Positions 29,281 to 38,376 are shown, counted from the stretch's first letter. The stretch is 64,000 nucleotides of DNA from Mycobacterium saskatchewanense (GCF_010729105.1 NZ_AP022573.1:2728001-2792000), one strand, 5' to 3'. Notes: generated by a model not told the origin, from the sequence alone. Numbers and translations: made by a program.

Positions 29281-30203
29281 GGCACGAACTCGACTTTCGC
29301 TACCTTGAGCTGGCCACCGTCGCGGGCGACCGTCACGATCAGCCGGTAGTTACGCGGATCCTGTTTGGCACCGGCCGCATTCGTGACCTCCGATGTCGAG
29401 GCCACCAGCACCACGGCCGAGTCGTTCGTCATGGTGTCCAGGTCCACCGCGGCGGCCTGGACGCTGCCTTGAGAGACCACCTTGGACTGCTCCACCACCT
29501 TGGTGAAGTCGTCCGCCATCTTGAGGAAGTCGTCCTTGAACGTGCCGGTGGAGTTTTCCAAGATCCGCTGCACCCCTTGCTTGGCGTTGTTGAAGTCCAG
29601 CGACGTCAAGGTCACGACGCCCTGGCGCGCCGCGGCGGCGAATTCGGCCACCCGCTGGTGCCGCCGGACCGCATCCTCGTGCCGTTTGATCATGTAACCG
29701 CTGCCCGCCAGTGCGGCGACGATGACGAGGATGGCGACGGTTGCGCCGACGGTCGACCGCCGGGGTCGGCGCAGCCGGCCGGCGAACCGGCGCCGCCGCG
29801 GCGATGGGGCGGACGCTTCCTCGACCTCGGTCTCGCCCGGGGCCTCGGGTTCGACCGGCGCTTCTTCGGTTTCGGCGCTCTCGGGTTCGGCCGCGGACAG
29901 TGTCTTCTCCGGTTCCGGGGTGTCGACGACGTCAGCGGCGCGTTCCTCGGACGCCTCGTCCGCAGGCTCCTCCGCCGCCGCCGTCTCCGGGGCTTCGTTC
30001 CGAGCTTCGGCGAGTTCGGCCTGGCGGCGCAGTTGAATGGCGCGGGCGCGGGCGCGGGCCGCGGCGGCGAGGGCCTCCGCTTCCACGGCCTCGGCCTCGG
30101 CCTGCTCGGCCAAGGCTCTGATATCGGCGACGGAAGTGGGGACGTCGTCCTCGTTCACGGGATCCGATTTCGGGTCGGCGGCATCTTGGCCGGCGCCGCT
30201 CAC
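29277..30203 (-). CDS. Mce-associated membrane protein (Mas), pair 1, first gene
   Basis: A 308-residue protein. Residues 25-75 form an Ala/Glu/Arg-rich helix, likely coiled coil (EAEAVEAEALAAAARARARA), followed by an acidic Pro/Glu stretch, a basic patch (RRRRFAGRLRRPRR), a single membrane helix near 150-168, and an exported domain (VAEFAAAARQGVVTLTSLDF; GQLKVAKVEFVP). GTG 30203. It is translationally coupled to the next gene. The same two-gene architecture recurs on the plus strand at 41602-42929. Confidence 0.85.
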   Translation of the reverse strand: MSGAGQDAADPKSDPVNEDDVPTSVADIRALAEQAEAEAVEAEALAAAARARARAIQLRRQAELAEARNEAPETAAAEEPADEASEERAADVVDTPEPEKTLSAAEPESAETEEAPVEPEAPGETEVEEASAPSPRRRRFAGRLRRPRRSTVGATVAILVIVAALAGSGYMIKRHEDAVRRHQRVAEFAAAARQGVVTLTSLDFNNAKQGVQRILENSTGTFKDDFLKMADDFTKVVEQSKVVSQGSVQAAAVDLDTMTNDSAVVLVASTSEVTNAAGAKQDPRNYRLIVTVARDGGQLKVAKVEFVP

Positions 30204-30594
30204 AGCTCACCAGCTCGACAACGAGGCCAGTGCTGACTCAATGCCAAACTCCTCCATCGCTTGACCGCCGTGGCAAGTGAGCACCCTGCCGCCGACTGCT
30301 GGGAGACGAAAGCCGGGCAGCGGCCTGCTGTCTCCCGCCGTCGGGCAACCCTACTCGGCACACGCATAACCCCGCGACCACCTGCGCCGATATTCTTCCG
30401 CCGTAGGTCGGGCCAACTGAGAGAACAACGTTATCATCGATCGCGACCAATGCCTGCGCCGCCGCGCCAACGGCGGCCCATAAAGCCCTCTCAAACTGCG
30501 GAAATGCGGTTCTCCGGCCGCATTGTGGACGGCGCCCGAGGGGTCACGACCGATACCGCTGGGCACGCCGGTGTCGTCGTCCGGCGGCGGAATG

Positions 30595-30960
30595 GTCGAC
30601 GGTATGCAGATATTTGATAATCGCGCCAGCAACGGCTCCGGGCTGTTCGGAAAACGGGGCGTGGGCGGCATCGTCGATCGCGGTGGCGCTGAGGCGATCG
30701 CCGTACCGAGCGCGCAGGTCGCCCCATTCTTCGCGTTGATGAAACGGGGGCCGAGGGAGGCGATGATCTCGAACACCGGCGCTGTCCCCGCTCCCCCGTA
30801 GCGTGCGAGGTGGGCACGATGCACGCAGTCGACTTGCATCGCCGGAGTTTCCGGATACCAGCCGGTCAGCCAGGTCGAGGCATCGTGGCCGGACGCGAAG
30901 AAAGCCATCTGCAGCGCGGCCAGCCGGCTCACCTGATGCGCTTTGAGGCGAAAGCGGAGG
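30595..30960 (-). pseudogene. Truncated, frameshifted alpha/beta-hydrolase remnant
   Basis: Minus-strand reading gives a hydrolase-like segment (WLTGWYPETPAMQ ... APVFEIIASLGPRFINA) up to about 30729, then similarity continues in another frame as EEWGDLRARYGDRL and DDAAHAPFSEQPGAV, the latter carrying the usual catalytic-His block. The nucleophile-elbow half is missing because fadD ends at 30975. The rest of the gap 30204-30594 shows no gene; a GGGAGA/TCTCCC hairpin lies at 30301-30336. Confidence 0.65.
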
Positions 30961-30974
30961 CGGCTGACCCATGT

Positions 30975-32411
30975 CTAACGCAATAGGTCTTTGACCACCT
31001 TGCCAGTGGCGTTGAGGGGCAGCGCCTCGAGAAATTGCACCGACCGCGGCACCTTGAAGCCCGCCATGCGTTCGCGACACCAGGCGATCAATTCCTCAGC
31101 GCTGACAGCGTCTTTCGCGACGACGAAAGCCTTGCCGACCTGCCCGAGCCGCTCGTCGGGTACACCGATGACCGCAGCCTGCGCGACGGCCGGGTGGCTC
31201 AGCAGGAAGCCCTCGATCTCGGCCGGGTACGCGTTGAAGCCGCCGACGATGTACATGTCCTTCTTGCGGCCGTTGATCCGGAGCCGACCAGACCAATCGA
31301 GACTCCCCAGATCGCCGGTGTGCAACCAGCCGTCGGCGTCGATCGCCCGGGCGGTGGCGGCCGGGTCGTCGAGATAACCCTGCATGACACCGTAGCCACG
31401 CACCAGCACCTCGCCATCCTCGGCGACTCGCACCTCGACCCCGTCGCACGGCAGCCCGGCGGTCGTGGCGACGTCCTCGAACGAGTCACCGGGACGGGAC
31501 AAGGTCACGTTGCCCGCCTCGGTCAGGCCGTAACCGGTCATCAGCGTCTGGAACGGCAGTTCGCCATGGATGCGGCGCACCAATTCGACCGGGATGTCCG
31601 CGGCGCCCGTCACCGCCGCCCGCAGGGTCGACAGCCTGTCCTTGTCACCGACCGTCAGCAACGAGTGGTACAGGGTCGGTGGTCCGGGTAGCATCGTAAC
31701 CCGTTCCCGTTCAACGATATTCACCACAGCCGCAAGGTCGAACACCGCGACCGGCAGCATGGTCGCGCCACGCAGAAAGGACGCGATCAGTCCCGCCTTC
31801 AGGCCGAAGGTGTGGAAGTACGGGTTGATCATCAGGTAGCGGTCGCCCTGGCGCAGGTCCGCGAGCGTCGCCCACTCCTCGTACATCCGCAGCGTTTGCC
31901 GGTGATGCATCATCGCGCCCTTCGGGCGACCGGTGGTTCCGGAGGTGAAGATGATGTCCGAGGTGTCGGTTCCGTTGACCACCCGCTCGAACGGCGAACC
32001 GCCGGAGAGGAAGCTGGACTTCAGATCGATGACCGGCACCCCGGCGGGTGCGGAGTAGCGCTGGCCCAGGAACCCTTGTTGGACCAGAACGGCCTTGGCC
32101 CCGCTGCGGCGGATGATGTCACCTGCCTCGTCGGCCTTGAAGCGGGTGTTGACCGGCACGAGCACACCGCCGGCGGTCAGCAGGCCGAACGCCGCGACGA
32201 TCCACTCCGCCGAGTTGGGCGCCCAGACCGCCACCCGATCGCCCTTGCCGACGCCGAAGTCGGCGAATGCGCCTGCCGCGCAACGTATTCGCTCGACGAT
32301 CTCGGTGAAAGTGAGGCGCAGCGGACCGTCTACGACCGCTTCCGCGTCACCGAAGCGGTCCGCCGCGCTCGAGACCATCTCGGGGATGGTCTGCCATAGG
32401 CAGGCTGTCAC
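30975..32411 (-). CDS. Acyl-CoA synthetase (FadD family, FadD3-like)
   Basis: A 478-residue AMP-forming ligase, somewhat short for the family. P-loop FTSGTTGRPKGA near residue 157, YGLTEAG, GWLHTGDLG and the hinge NGRKKDMYIVGGFN are intact, and the C-terminal Lys sits in LPLNATGKVVK. It activates a carboxylic acid as a CoA thioester; the resemblance is closest to cyclohexane-carboxylate/steroid-ring ligases, but that is inference. GTG 32411 overlaps the stop of the upstream amidohydrolase (GTGA), so it is in that operon. Confidence 0.88.
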   Translation of the reverse strand: MTACLWQTIPEMVSSAADRFGDAEAVVDGPLRLTFTEIVERIRCAAGAFADFGVGKGDRVAVWAPNSAEWIVAAFGLLTAGGVLVPVNTRFKADEAGDIIRRSGAKAVLVQQGFLGQRYSAPAGVPVIDLKSSFLSGGSPFERVVNGTDTSDIIFTSGTTGRPKGAMMHHRQTLRMYEEWATLADLRQGDRYLMINPYFHTFGLKAGLIASFLRGATMLPVAVFDLAAVVNIVERERVTMLPGPPTLYHSLLTVGDKDRLSTLRAAVTGAADIPVELVRRIHGELPFQTLMTGYGLTEAGNVTLSRPGDSFEDVATTAGLPCDGVEVRVAEDGEVLVRGYGVMQGYLDDPAATARAIDADGWLHTGDLGSLDWSGRLRINGRKKDMYIVGGFNAYPAEIEGFLLSHPAVAQAAVIGVPDERLGQVGKAFVVAKDAVSAEELIAWCRERMAGFKVPRSVQFLEALPLNATGKVVKDLLR

Positions 32412-33598
32412 ACGGTGACGAGCCGGCCGAGGTTTCCGCCCATGATCTTCGCCTGGTCGTCGATCGGCAGGTGCGACAGCGCGTTGATGTAGTAGGTCGG
32501 CTCCGCGAGCCCCTCCGGGTGCGGCCAGTCCGAGCCGTACAGCACCTGGTCCACGCCGACGAGGCTGATCAGATCGTCGATACCCTCCTCGAAGAACGGG
32601 CTCACGTAGATCCGGTTCTTGACGGTCTCGACGGGGTCGCTGGGGAAGGCCTCGGGAGCCTTCCGGAAAACCTCGGCCAGGCCGTCCAGCAGCGGGGTCA
32701 TCCACTTCGATCCGGCCTCGACGATCGCGACCTTCAGCTTGGGGTGGCGGTAGAGCGCGCCGTGGATCACCCACGAGCCCACCGCGTCCTGGATCGGCCG
32801 CCACTCGTTGAGAATGCCCATCGCATTGGTCTGGAACGGCAGCATCTCCTGGTCGGCACCGTCCCACTCGGAGGTGTACCGGGAGTAGCCGCTGTCGGAC
32901 GAGTGCATGCCGACCAGCACGTCGTACTCGACGACCCGTTCCCAGAACGGGTCGAACTCGGGCAGCGCGAACGACCGGGGCCCGCGGAAACCGGGAACCG
33001 GCGCCGGGCGGATCAGAATGCACCGCGCGCCGCGCTCGACCACCCACTCCAGCTCCTCGATCGCCTTCTCGACGATCGGCAGGGTGATGACCGGGGTGGT
33101 GAAGATGCGGTTCTGGTAGTTGAAACCCCAGACCTCGTCGAGCCATTGGTTCAGCGCGTGGATCAGGACGTGGATGGCGATCGGGTCGTCGCGCAACCGC
33201 TCCTCGATCAGGCTGGCGAGCGTCGGGAACATCAGGGTGCGGTCCAGGCCCAGTTCGTTCATCTTTTCCAGGCGCGGGCCGGGCTCGAAGAACGCCGGAA
33301 TCGCGCGCATCGGCTCACCGAACAGTTCGCGTTTGGTCTTGCCCTCCGGGTTGCCGTACTTGAAGTACTCCTCCCAGGCGCCCGGCCGTGCGACGACCTC
33401 GAAGGTCGGGTTGGGAATGTAGTTGCTGATCACGCCACGGAGAGCAATCTTGGTGCGCCCGTTGATCTGGACGTACTGGACGTAGTCCTTGTACTCCTTG
33501 GGCAGGAACTTGGTCAGCGCCTCCGGCGGCTCGTAGAGGTGGTTATCCGCGTCAAAGAGCGGGAAGGGGACGTCTTCCCGATGCGACAGCTGCCCCAT
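32408..33598 (-). CDS. TIM-barrel amidohydrolase family 2 (hydrolase/decarboxylase)
   Basis: A 396-residue metal-dependent hydrolase of the amidohydrolase-2 group. DADNHLYE near residue 17 gives the D-x-H-like metal motif, VGMHSSDSG the central His, and LYGSDWPHPEG the late Asp. Such enzymes cleave or decarboxylate ring-fission products. ATG 33598 follows GAAGGAGG. The 15-bp palindrome GAGAATACTATTCTC lies 22 bp upstream. First gene of an amidohydrolase-fadD operon; a second amidohydrolase of this kind is at the right edge of the window. Confidence 0.85.
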   Translation of the reverse strand: MGQLSHREDVPFPLFDADNHLYEPPEALTKFLPKEYKDYVQYVQINGRTKIALRGVISNYIPNPTFEVVARPGAWEEYFKYGNPEGKTKRELFGEPMRAIPAFFEPGPRLEKMNELGLDRTLMFPTLASLIEERLRDDPIAIHVLIHALNQWLDEVWGFNYQNRIFTTPVITLPIVEKAIEELEWVVERGARCILIRPAPVPGFRGPRSFALPEFDPFWERVVEYDVLVGMHSSDSGYSRYTSEWDGADQEMLPFQTNAMGILNEWRPIQDAVGSWVIHGALYRHPKLKVAIVEAGSKWMTPLLDGLAEVFRKAPEAFPSDPVETVKNRIYVSPFFEEGIDDLISLVGVDQVLYGSDWPHPEGLAEPTYYINALSHLPIDDQAKIMGGNLGRLVTV

Positions 33599-33620
33599 GA
33601 AATCCTCCTTCGCAATTTTT

Positions 33621-33635
33621 GAGAATACTATTCTC
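33621..33635. promoter_or_regulatory. Operator-like palindrome A (amidohydrolase-fadD)
   Basis: GAGAATACTATTCTC, a perfect 7+7 palindrome about one central C, 22 bp upstream of the amidohydrolase start. Best example of the repeated GAGAATNNYATTCTC motif. Confidence 0.7.
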
Positions 33636-33682
33636 TGCGGGCCGTCGCCCGCAACGGGTCGCCGGCGCTCGGTCGAGCGCGG

Positions 33683-34105
33683 TCAGCAGGTGGCGACGAT
33701 CTTGAAGGTGGCGCTGGCCGGTTCCGCGGGCTTGTCGCTCTTGTGGCCGTTGGCGGTCCCAGTGATCGTGAACTTGTCCCCGCTGAGGCTCATGCTGGCG
33801 CCACCACCGTCGTGCAGCGAGTACATGCCGGTGAAGCCGCCCAGATTCTGGATGCGCACCGACTCGGCGACCAGGGGATCGGTTCGCTGGTCGATGACCA
33901 CCTTGGCCCCGGCGAAGTCCCCGCCGATGTCGATGGTCCGGTACCACTCCTGCTGGGTGCACTTGACGACGTTCATGTTCGCGTCGTTGCCGTCGACAGT
34001 CACCGATGCCGTGCTGGAAAGCTGAGTTTGCGGCTTCGGACTGCAGGCGGCGATGCCGATCAGAGCGAACACTGAGACGGCCGCCACCGTGACGCGATGG
34101 GGCAT
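33683..34105 (-). CDS. LpqH (19-kDa antigen)-family lipoprotein
   Basis: A 140-residue lipoprotein. The signal peptide ends in the lipobox IGIAAC, acylated Cys21, then a Ser/Thr-rich linker and a beta-rich domain (TASVTVDGNDAN; GKFTITGTA-type GDKFTITGTANGH; final KIVATC). These fit the LpqH/19-kDa lipoprotein family. Extracytoplasmic, membrane-anchored; function in the family is unclear, possibly lipid or glycolipid handling. Divergent from echA with the GAGAAT half-sites between. Confidence 0.8.
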   Translation of the reverse strand: MPHRVTVAAVSVFALIGIAACSPKPQTQLSSTASVTVDGNDANMNVVKCTQQEWYRTIDIGGDFAGAKVVIDQRTDPLVAESVRIQNLGGFTGMYSLHDGGGASMSLSGDKFTITGTANGHKSDKPAEPASATFKIVATC

Positions 34106-34149
34106 TCGGCCACCTCGATCCTCGACGGCGCAACCTTTCGAGCTGATTC

Positions 34150-34186
34150 GACGATGTTATTCTCCGCCAAAGAGAATGCCAATATC
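34150..34186. promoter_or_regulatory. Two degenerate operator-like sites B1/B2 (echA / lipoprotein)
   Basis: GACGATGTTATTCTC (34150-34164) and GAGAATGCCAATATC (34172-34186) each keep one perfect half of the GAGAAT-ATTCTC palindrome. They sit 30-66 bp before the echA ATG and in the divergent gap with the lipoprotein gene. Confidence 0.5.
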
Positions 34187-34215
34187 GGTGCTTTCGTTCG
34201 AGGAGCGATACTCCC

Positions 34216-34962
34216 ATGGTGGTTCTGGAGTTCGAGGACGGGTTGGCGGTGCTGACGATCGACCGCCCCCACGCGCGCAACGCCATTGCGCTCGACACCA
34301 TGGGCCAGCTGGAGGAGGCGCTCACCGCGGCGGCCGGCGCCCGGGCGTTGGTCATCACGGGCGCGGGCGACCGCGCGTTCGTCTCGGGTGGTGACCTCAA
34401 GGAGCTCAGCGCGCTGCGCACCGAGGAGGACGCCGCCGCCATGGCAAAGCGGATGCGCTCGGTCTGCGACCAGTTGGCGTCCTTCCCCGCGCCGGTGATC
34501 GCCGCACTGAACGGCCACGCCTTGGGCGGCGGCGCCGAGGTCGCTGTCGCCGCCGACATCAGGGTGGCGGCCGACGACGTGCGAATCGCCTTCAATCAGG
34601 TCCAGTTGGAGATCATGCCGGCCTGGGGCGGGGCCGAACGCCTGGCCGCGCTCGTCGGGAAGAGCAAGGCATTGCTGTTGGCGGGTACCGGGACCGCCGT
34701 AGACGCCGTCGAGGCGGAGCGGATCGGGTTGGTGGACAAGGTGTTTCCGCGCGCCTCCTTCGACGAGGGCTGGCGATCGATCGCCGCATTGCTGGCGCGG
34801 CGGCCCGTCGCGGAGATAAAACGCGTAATCAACGGAGTTTCCCCGGACGAGGCGATAGCATCCTTTGCACGGCTTTGGGTTGCCGACGCCCACTGGCAGG
34901 CCGCAGAGCGGGTCATGAACCGCACCACCAGTCCGCGCCCGGCAGCTGGAGGAGCGACATGA
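34216..34962 (+). CDS. Enoyl-CoA hydratase/isomerase (EchA family)
   Basis: A 248-residue crotonase. The oxyanion-hole segments are DRAFVSGGDLKELS and NGHALGGGAEVA; the region FNQVQLEIMPAWGGAERLA would carry the active-site acids. It hydrates or isomerises an enoyl-CoA. ATG 34216, weak GAGGAGCG site. The stop overlaps the start of the secreted protein gene (ATGA). Confidence 0.87.
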   Translation: MVVLEFEDGLAVLTIDRPHARNAIALDTMGQLEEALTAAAGARALVITGAGDRAFVSGGDLKELSALRTEEDAAAMAKRMRSVCDQLASFPAPVIAALNGHALGGGAEVAVAADIRVAADDVRIAFNQVQLEIMPAWGGAERLAALVGKSKALLLAGTGTAVDAVEAERIGLVDKVFPRASFDEGWRSIAALLARRPVAEIKRVINGVSPDEAIASFARLWVADAHWQAAERVMNRTTSPRPAAGGAT

Positions 34963-35384
34963 CCACCATTACGAAGAAGCTCATAAGCGCCGGCACAGCA
35001 CTGCTCCTGCCGCTCTCGGGCCTCCCGGTGAGCGCCGGACCGGCGCAGGCCGACCCGGTCTGGCATCAGGTCGTGTATATCGTCTCGGCCCGAAACCCGG
35101 CCTACGTCGACATCTTCTACCAGGATCAGGACCCGGCGGTTTTCTCCGACTACAGCCACAATCCCTATCAGTTCACGCCGCAGGTGCACGCGGACGTCGC
35201 CCCCGACAAGCCGTGGGTCCAACCGGTGAACCTGCTGGACCCCGACCACTGGGCGATGGTCACCGTCACCACCGGGCGGGAGCCGGGGACACCCGGCATT
35301 CAGTGCGATCTGTCCGTGGACGGAAAGGTAGTGGTTTCCAAGGTCGGCCCAAAGGGCGCGCTCTGTTCGCTGCGCAGTTGGTGA
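34959..35384 (+). CDS. Secreted MmpS-like protein
   Basis: A 141-residue exported protein; signal peptide 1-31 ending AQA-DP. The mature part (WHQVVYIVSARNPAYVDIFY; IQCDLSVDGKVV; CSLRSW end) resembles the periplasmic beta-fold of MmpS proteins, though no MmpL transporter lies nearby. RBS GGAGGAG. Coupled to echA; its last 85 bp overlap the convergent TetR gene. Confidence 0.7.
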   Translation: MTTITKKLISAGTALLLPLSGLPVSAGPAQADPVWHQVVYIVSARNPAYVDIFYQDQDPAVFSDYSHNPYQFTPQVHADVAPDKPWVQPVNLLDPDHWAMVTVTTGREPGTPGIQCDLSVDGKVVVSKVGPKGALCSLRSW

Positions 35385-36022
35385 ACCACCCACGCAGCCG
35401 GCATGTTCGTGCTGGGCTGCGGCTCGCCTTCCAGGCGGCGCAGGTAGCTTTCGACCAGCTCCATCGTTTCGGCGTGACCGGCCGACATCCCGATTGCCTG
35501 TTCGAGCACCAGCATCCGCGACAGGCTGGTCATCAGGACGGTCCAGACCACCGGCGGCACGTCGCCACCGCCTTGTTCGGTAGCCGAGCCGTAGCGTTGC
35601 AGCGCGGCCGTCACCGCTTCGCGTTGTTGCTCACGAAATCGCTCCGCGTAATAAGCAATCTCGGCACCCATCTCTTTTCGGTGGTTGGCCAGCGCCATGA
35701 ACTCCATCGAAATCCGGGTGAACCCCGGATCCGTGCCGAATCGCCACAACGCCCACAAAGGTTGGGGCGACTGCAGCGCCCGAGCCTGCACACGGAGGCC
35801 TTCCTCGGCGCGGCGGCGAAAGACCTCGAGGAACAGTTCGTCCATGGTGCGGAAGTAGTAGTGCACCAGCTGCGGTTTCAAGCCCGCCTTGTTGGCGAGG
35901 CGACGCGAGGTCACAGCGGCGTAGCCCTCGTCGAGCATCAAGCGTTCGGCGGCGTCGAGCAGCAGCCCACGATTCTTCGCGTCCGGCGCTCCGATCCTGC
36001 GGGCCGTAGAGGCAGAAGTCAT
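35300..36022 (-). CDS. TetR-family regulator 1
   Basis: A 240-residue regulator. N-terminal HTH: LLLDAAERLMLDEGYAAVT then LANKAGLKPQLVHYYFRTMDELF (recognition helix around residue 50). The ligand domain follows to about 195; the last 45 residues lie in the overlap with the MmpS-like gene and look like read-through into antisense DNA. ATG 36022. Divergent from the P450 at 36238, whose promoter carries an AGCA-TGCT palindrome; this pair probably forms a classic regulator-target unit. Confidence 0.87.
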   Translation of the reverse strand: MTSASTARRIGAPDAKNRGLLLDAAERLMLDEGYAAVTSRRLANKAGLKPQLVHYYFRTMDELFLEVFRRRAEEGLRVQARALQSPQPLWALWRFGTDPGFTRISMEFMALANHRKEMGAEIAYYAERFREQQREAVTAALQRYGSATEQGGGDVPPVVWTVLMTSLSRMLVLEQAIGMSAGHAETMELVESYLRRLEGEPQPSTNMPAAWVVHQLRSEQSAPFGPTLETTTFPSTDRSH

Positions 36023-36137
36023 TGGCAGTTGCTCCGAATCTCGACGTGCTCCATGACTACCAAGTGTGGCCCATCCCGGATGTTAGCCAGGGTGTCTCAC
36101 ACAAGCGTTGTCACCTTGACCCTGACAATGACTCCAT

Positions 36138-36155
36138 GCTAAGCAAGTGCTCAGC
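36138..36155. promoter_or_regulatory. Putative TetR-1 operator between tetR and P450
   Basis: GCTAAGCAAGTGCTCAGC, an inverted repeat with 7 of 8 arm bases paired, 83 bp before the P450 ATG. A second inverted repeat TTGTCA/TGACAA flanks 36108-36128. Confidence 0.5.
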
Positions 36156-36237
36156 AATTCGGTATCGACTCGAGCGGCGCGGGGCTCGCCGCTGAACCAC
36201 CATTCGGCCAACGACGGCTTTTGGAGGCAAGCTCGAG

Positions 36238-37509
36238 ATGAGCACTTACGAAACGATCGACTTCTTCACCGATCCCTCCCTGGTGCCCGATCCGCATCCA
36301 TACTTCGATTACCTGCGTAGCCGCAATCCCGTGCTGCGGTTACCGCACCACGGCGTGGTTGCCGTCACCGGATACGAGGAAGCCACCGAGATCTACAAGG
36401 ACACCGACACGTTCTCGAACATCGTGGCGCTCGGAGGGCCGTTCCCGCCGCTGCCCTTCCAGCCGGACGGCGATGACATCAGCGCGCAGATCGCCCAGCA
36501 CCGCGACTACTTCCCGATGTACGAGCACATGGTGACGATGGATCCGCCCGACCACACCCGCGCCCGGTCCGTGTTGAGTCGGCTATTGACGCCGAGCAGG
36601 CTGAAGCAGAACGAGGAATTCATGTGGCGCCTCGCCGACCGCCAGCTCGACGAATTCCTGGTCAACGGCAAGTGCGAATTCATCAGTGAGTACTCAAAAC
36701 CCTTCGCGACGTTGGTGATCGCCGACCTGCTCGGTGTCCCCGAGGAAGACCACAAGGAGTTTCGCGTCGTCCTGGGCGCCGACAAACCCGGCCGAGTGGG
36801 CGGCCTGGACCACGAATCGGTCGGCGTCAATCCGCTGGAGTGGCTAGACGAAAAGTTCTGCACCTATATCGAGGACCGGCGCCGCGAACCCCGCAACGAC
36901 GTCCTGACCTCCCTGGCGACCGCGAAGTATCCCGACGGATCCACACCCGAGGTCATCGAGGTGGTTCGTTCGGCCACCTTCCTCTTCGCGGCCGGGCAGG
37001 AGACTACGGCCAAGCTGCTCAGCGCCGCGCTACAGGTGATGGGCGACCGGCCCGACATCCAACGACGGCTGCGCGAGGACCGCAGCCTGATTCCCGCGTT
37101 CATCGAGGAATCACTGCGGATGGACAGTCCGGTGAAAAGCGATTCACGCCTGGCCCGCAGGGCAACCACCGTTGGCGGCGTCGACATCCCGGCCGGCACC
37201 GTGGTGATGGTGCTGCCGGGCGCGGCCAACCGCGACCCACGCCGGTTCGATAACCCGCACGAATTCAACCTCGACAGAAAGAACGTCCGCGAGCACATGG
37301 CGTTCGCCCGCGGAGTTCACTCCTGCCCGGGTGGACCGCTGGCACGGGTGGAGGGCCGCGTGTCGATCGAACGCATCCTGGACCGGATGGCCGGCATCGC
37401 GATCGACGAGTCCGAGCACGGCCCGGCCGACGACCGCCGATACACCTACGAGCCGACTTACATCCTCCGCGGCCTGACCGAACTCCACCTCACGTTCACG
37501 CCGCAGTAG
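36238..37509 (+). CDS. Cytochrome P450 (1)
   Basis: A 423-residue soluble bacterial P450. I-helix oxygen-binding motif AGQETT near residue 252, K-helix ESLR (EESLRMDS), heme-ligand Cys in FARGVHSCPGG near 362. Substrate unknown. ATG 36238 with GGAGGCAAG. No ferredoxin adjoins it. Divergent from TetR-1. Confidence 0.92.
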   Translation: MSTYETIDFFTDPSLVPDPHPYFDYLRSRNPVLRLPHHGVVAVTGYEEATEIYKDTDTFSNIVALGGPFPPLPFQPDGDDISAQIAQHRDYFPMYEHMVTMDPPDHTRARSVLSRLLTPSRLKQNEEFMWRLADRQLDEFLVNGKCEFISEYSKPFATLVIADLLGVPEEDHKEFRVVLGADKPGRVGGLDHESVGVNPLEWLDEKFCTYIEDRRREPRNDVLTSLATAKYPDGSTPEVIEVVRSATFLFAAGQETTAKLLSAALQVMGDRPDIQRRLREDRSLIPAFIEESLRMDSPVKSDSRLARRATTVGGVDIPAGTVVMVLPGAANRDPRRFDNPHEFNLDRKNVREHMAFARGVHSCPGGPLARVEGRVSIERILDRMAGIAIDESEHGPADDRRYTYEPTYILRGLTELHLTFTPQ

Positions 37510-37518
37510 CCGCGCCGA

Positions 37519-37800
37519 CTACCGGAGCGCCATGCCCGCGAAATAGCTGCCCAGCAGACACGCGGCGATGAGCGCCACCCAGGCATCGGTGAGGCGGCAG
37601 AGCGGGGCGGGCGCCCCCCTCACCTCCATGAACTCCCGAAAGATGATGCGCACCTTGATGAGTGCGATCGCGATCGCGGTCACCGTGGCGGCCACACTGG
37701 GCCGCGGCGATCGATGAGAGTGGTCTATCCAAAGATAGGCCAGCGTCAGCGACGCCAGCGTCAGCCAAACGACCAGCAGCCTCTTGCTGAACGAAATCAT
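37519..37800 (-). CDS. Cytochrome c oxidase subunit IV-like (NorF/COX4_pro) membrane protein
   Basis: A 93-residue protein with three hydrophobic helices (LLVVWLTLASLTLAYLW; ATVTAIAIALIKVRIIFREF; WVALIAACLLGSYFAG). The second helix with KVRIIFREFMEVR is typical of prokaryotic COX4/NorF. Last gene of a four-gene minus-strand membrane cassette, 3 bp after the COX3-like gene. Confidence 0.8.
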   Translation of the reverse strand: MISFSKRLLVVWLTLASLTLAYLWIDHSHRSPRPSVAATVTAIAIALIKVRIIFREFMEVRGAPAPLCRLTDAWVALIAACLLGSYFAGMALR

Positions 37801-37803
37801 CGC

Positions 37804-38376
37804 TCACCTCACCACGTAAAGCAGCGCGAAGATGAGTACCCAGAGGAAGTCGACGGTGTGCCAGTACGTCGCGCAGGTCTCGATGAGTTCCTGGGAACGC
37901 CGCGCGGCGCTCTTGAGTTGGTAGACGACGACTCCCAGGGCGACGAAGCCGATCAGGAGGTGCACGAAGTGGATTCCGGTGAGAAAGAAGTAATAGGTGA
38001 AGAACTCGTTGCCGGCAATCCCGTGACCCCGGTGGATCTGGCCGGCCCACTCGACGGACTTGGACGTCATGAACGCCAGGCCGAACGCTGCAGTAAGAAA
38101 GGCGTCACGCAGCGCCGGTCCGTATGCGCCGGCACGGGCCAACTGGACGCAGCGGGCCACCGACCACGAACTCAGCAGCAAGACGAGGGTGTTGACGATC
38201 CCGACGCGTACATCGAGCTGCGCCTGAGCGTGTAGGAAGAGTTCCGGGCTTCGGGCTCGGTAAAACAGATAAAACCCGAAATATGCCGTGAAGATGAGCG
38301 TCTCGAAGAGCACGAACGCCCACATGTCGGCTTGGCCGGGCACGAACCTGGCGGACGGGTTCCCACGGTTGGTCAT
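37804..38376 (-). CDS. Cytochrome c oxidase subunit III-like (NorE) membrane protein
   Basis: A 190-residue, five-helix protein of the COX3/NorE type: DMWAFVLFETLIFTAYFGFY near residue 17, a HGIAGNEFFTYYFFLTGIHFVH block and YWHTVDFLWVLIFALLYV at the end. The catalytic subunit I and subunit II are not in the window. Overlaps the upstream gene by 4 bp. Confidence 0.88.
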   Translation of the reverse strand: MTNRGNPSARFVPGQADMWAFVLFETLIFTAYFGFYLFYRARSPELFLHAQAQLDVRVGIVNTLVLLLSSWSVARCVQLARAGAYGPALRDAFLTAAFGLAFMTSKSVEWAGQIHRGHGIAGNEFFTYYFFLTGIHFVHLLIGFVALGVVVYQLKSAARRSQELIETCATYWHTVDFLWVLIFALLYVVR

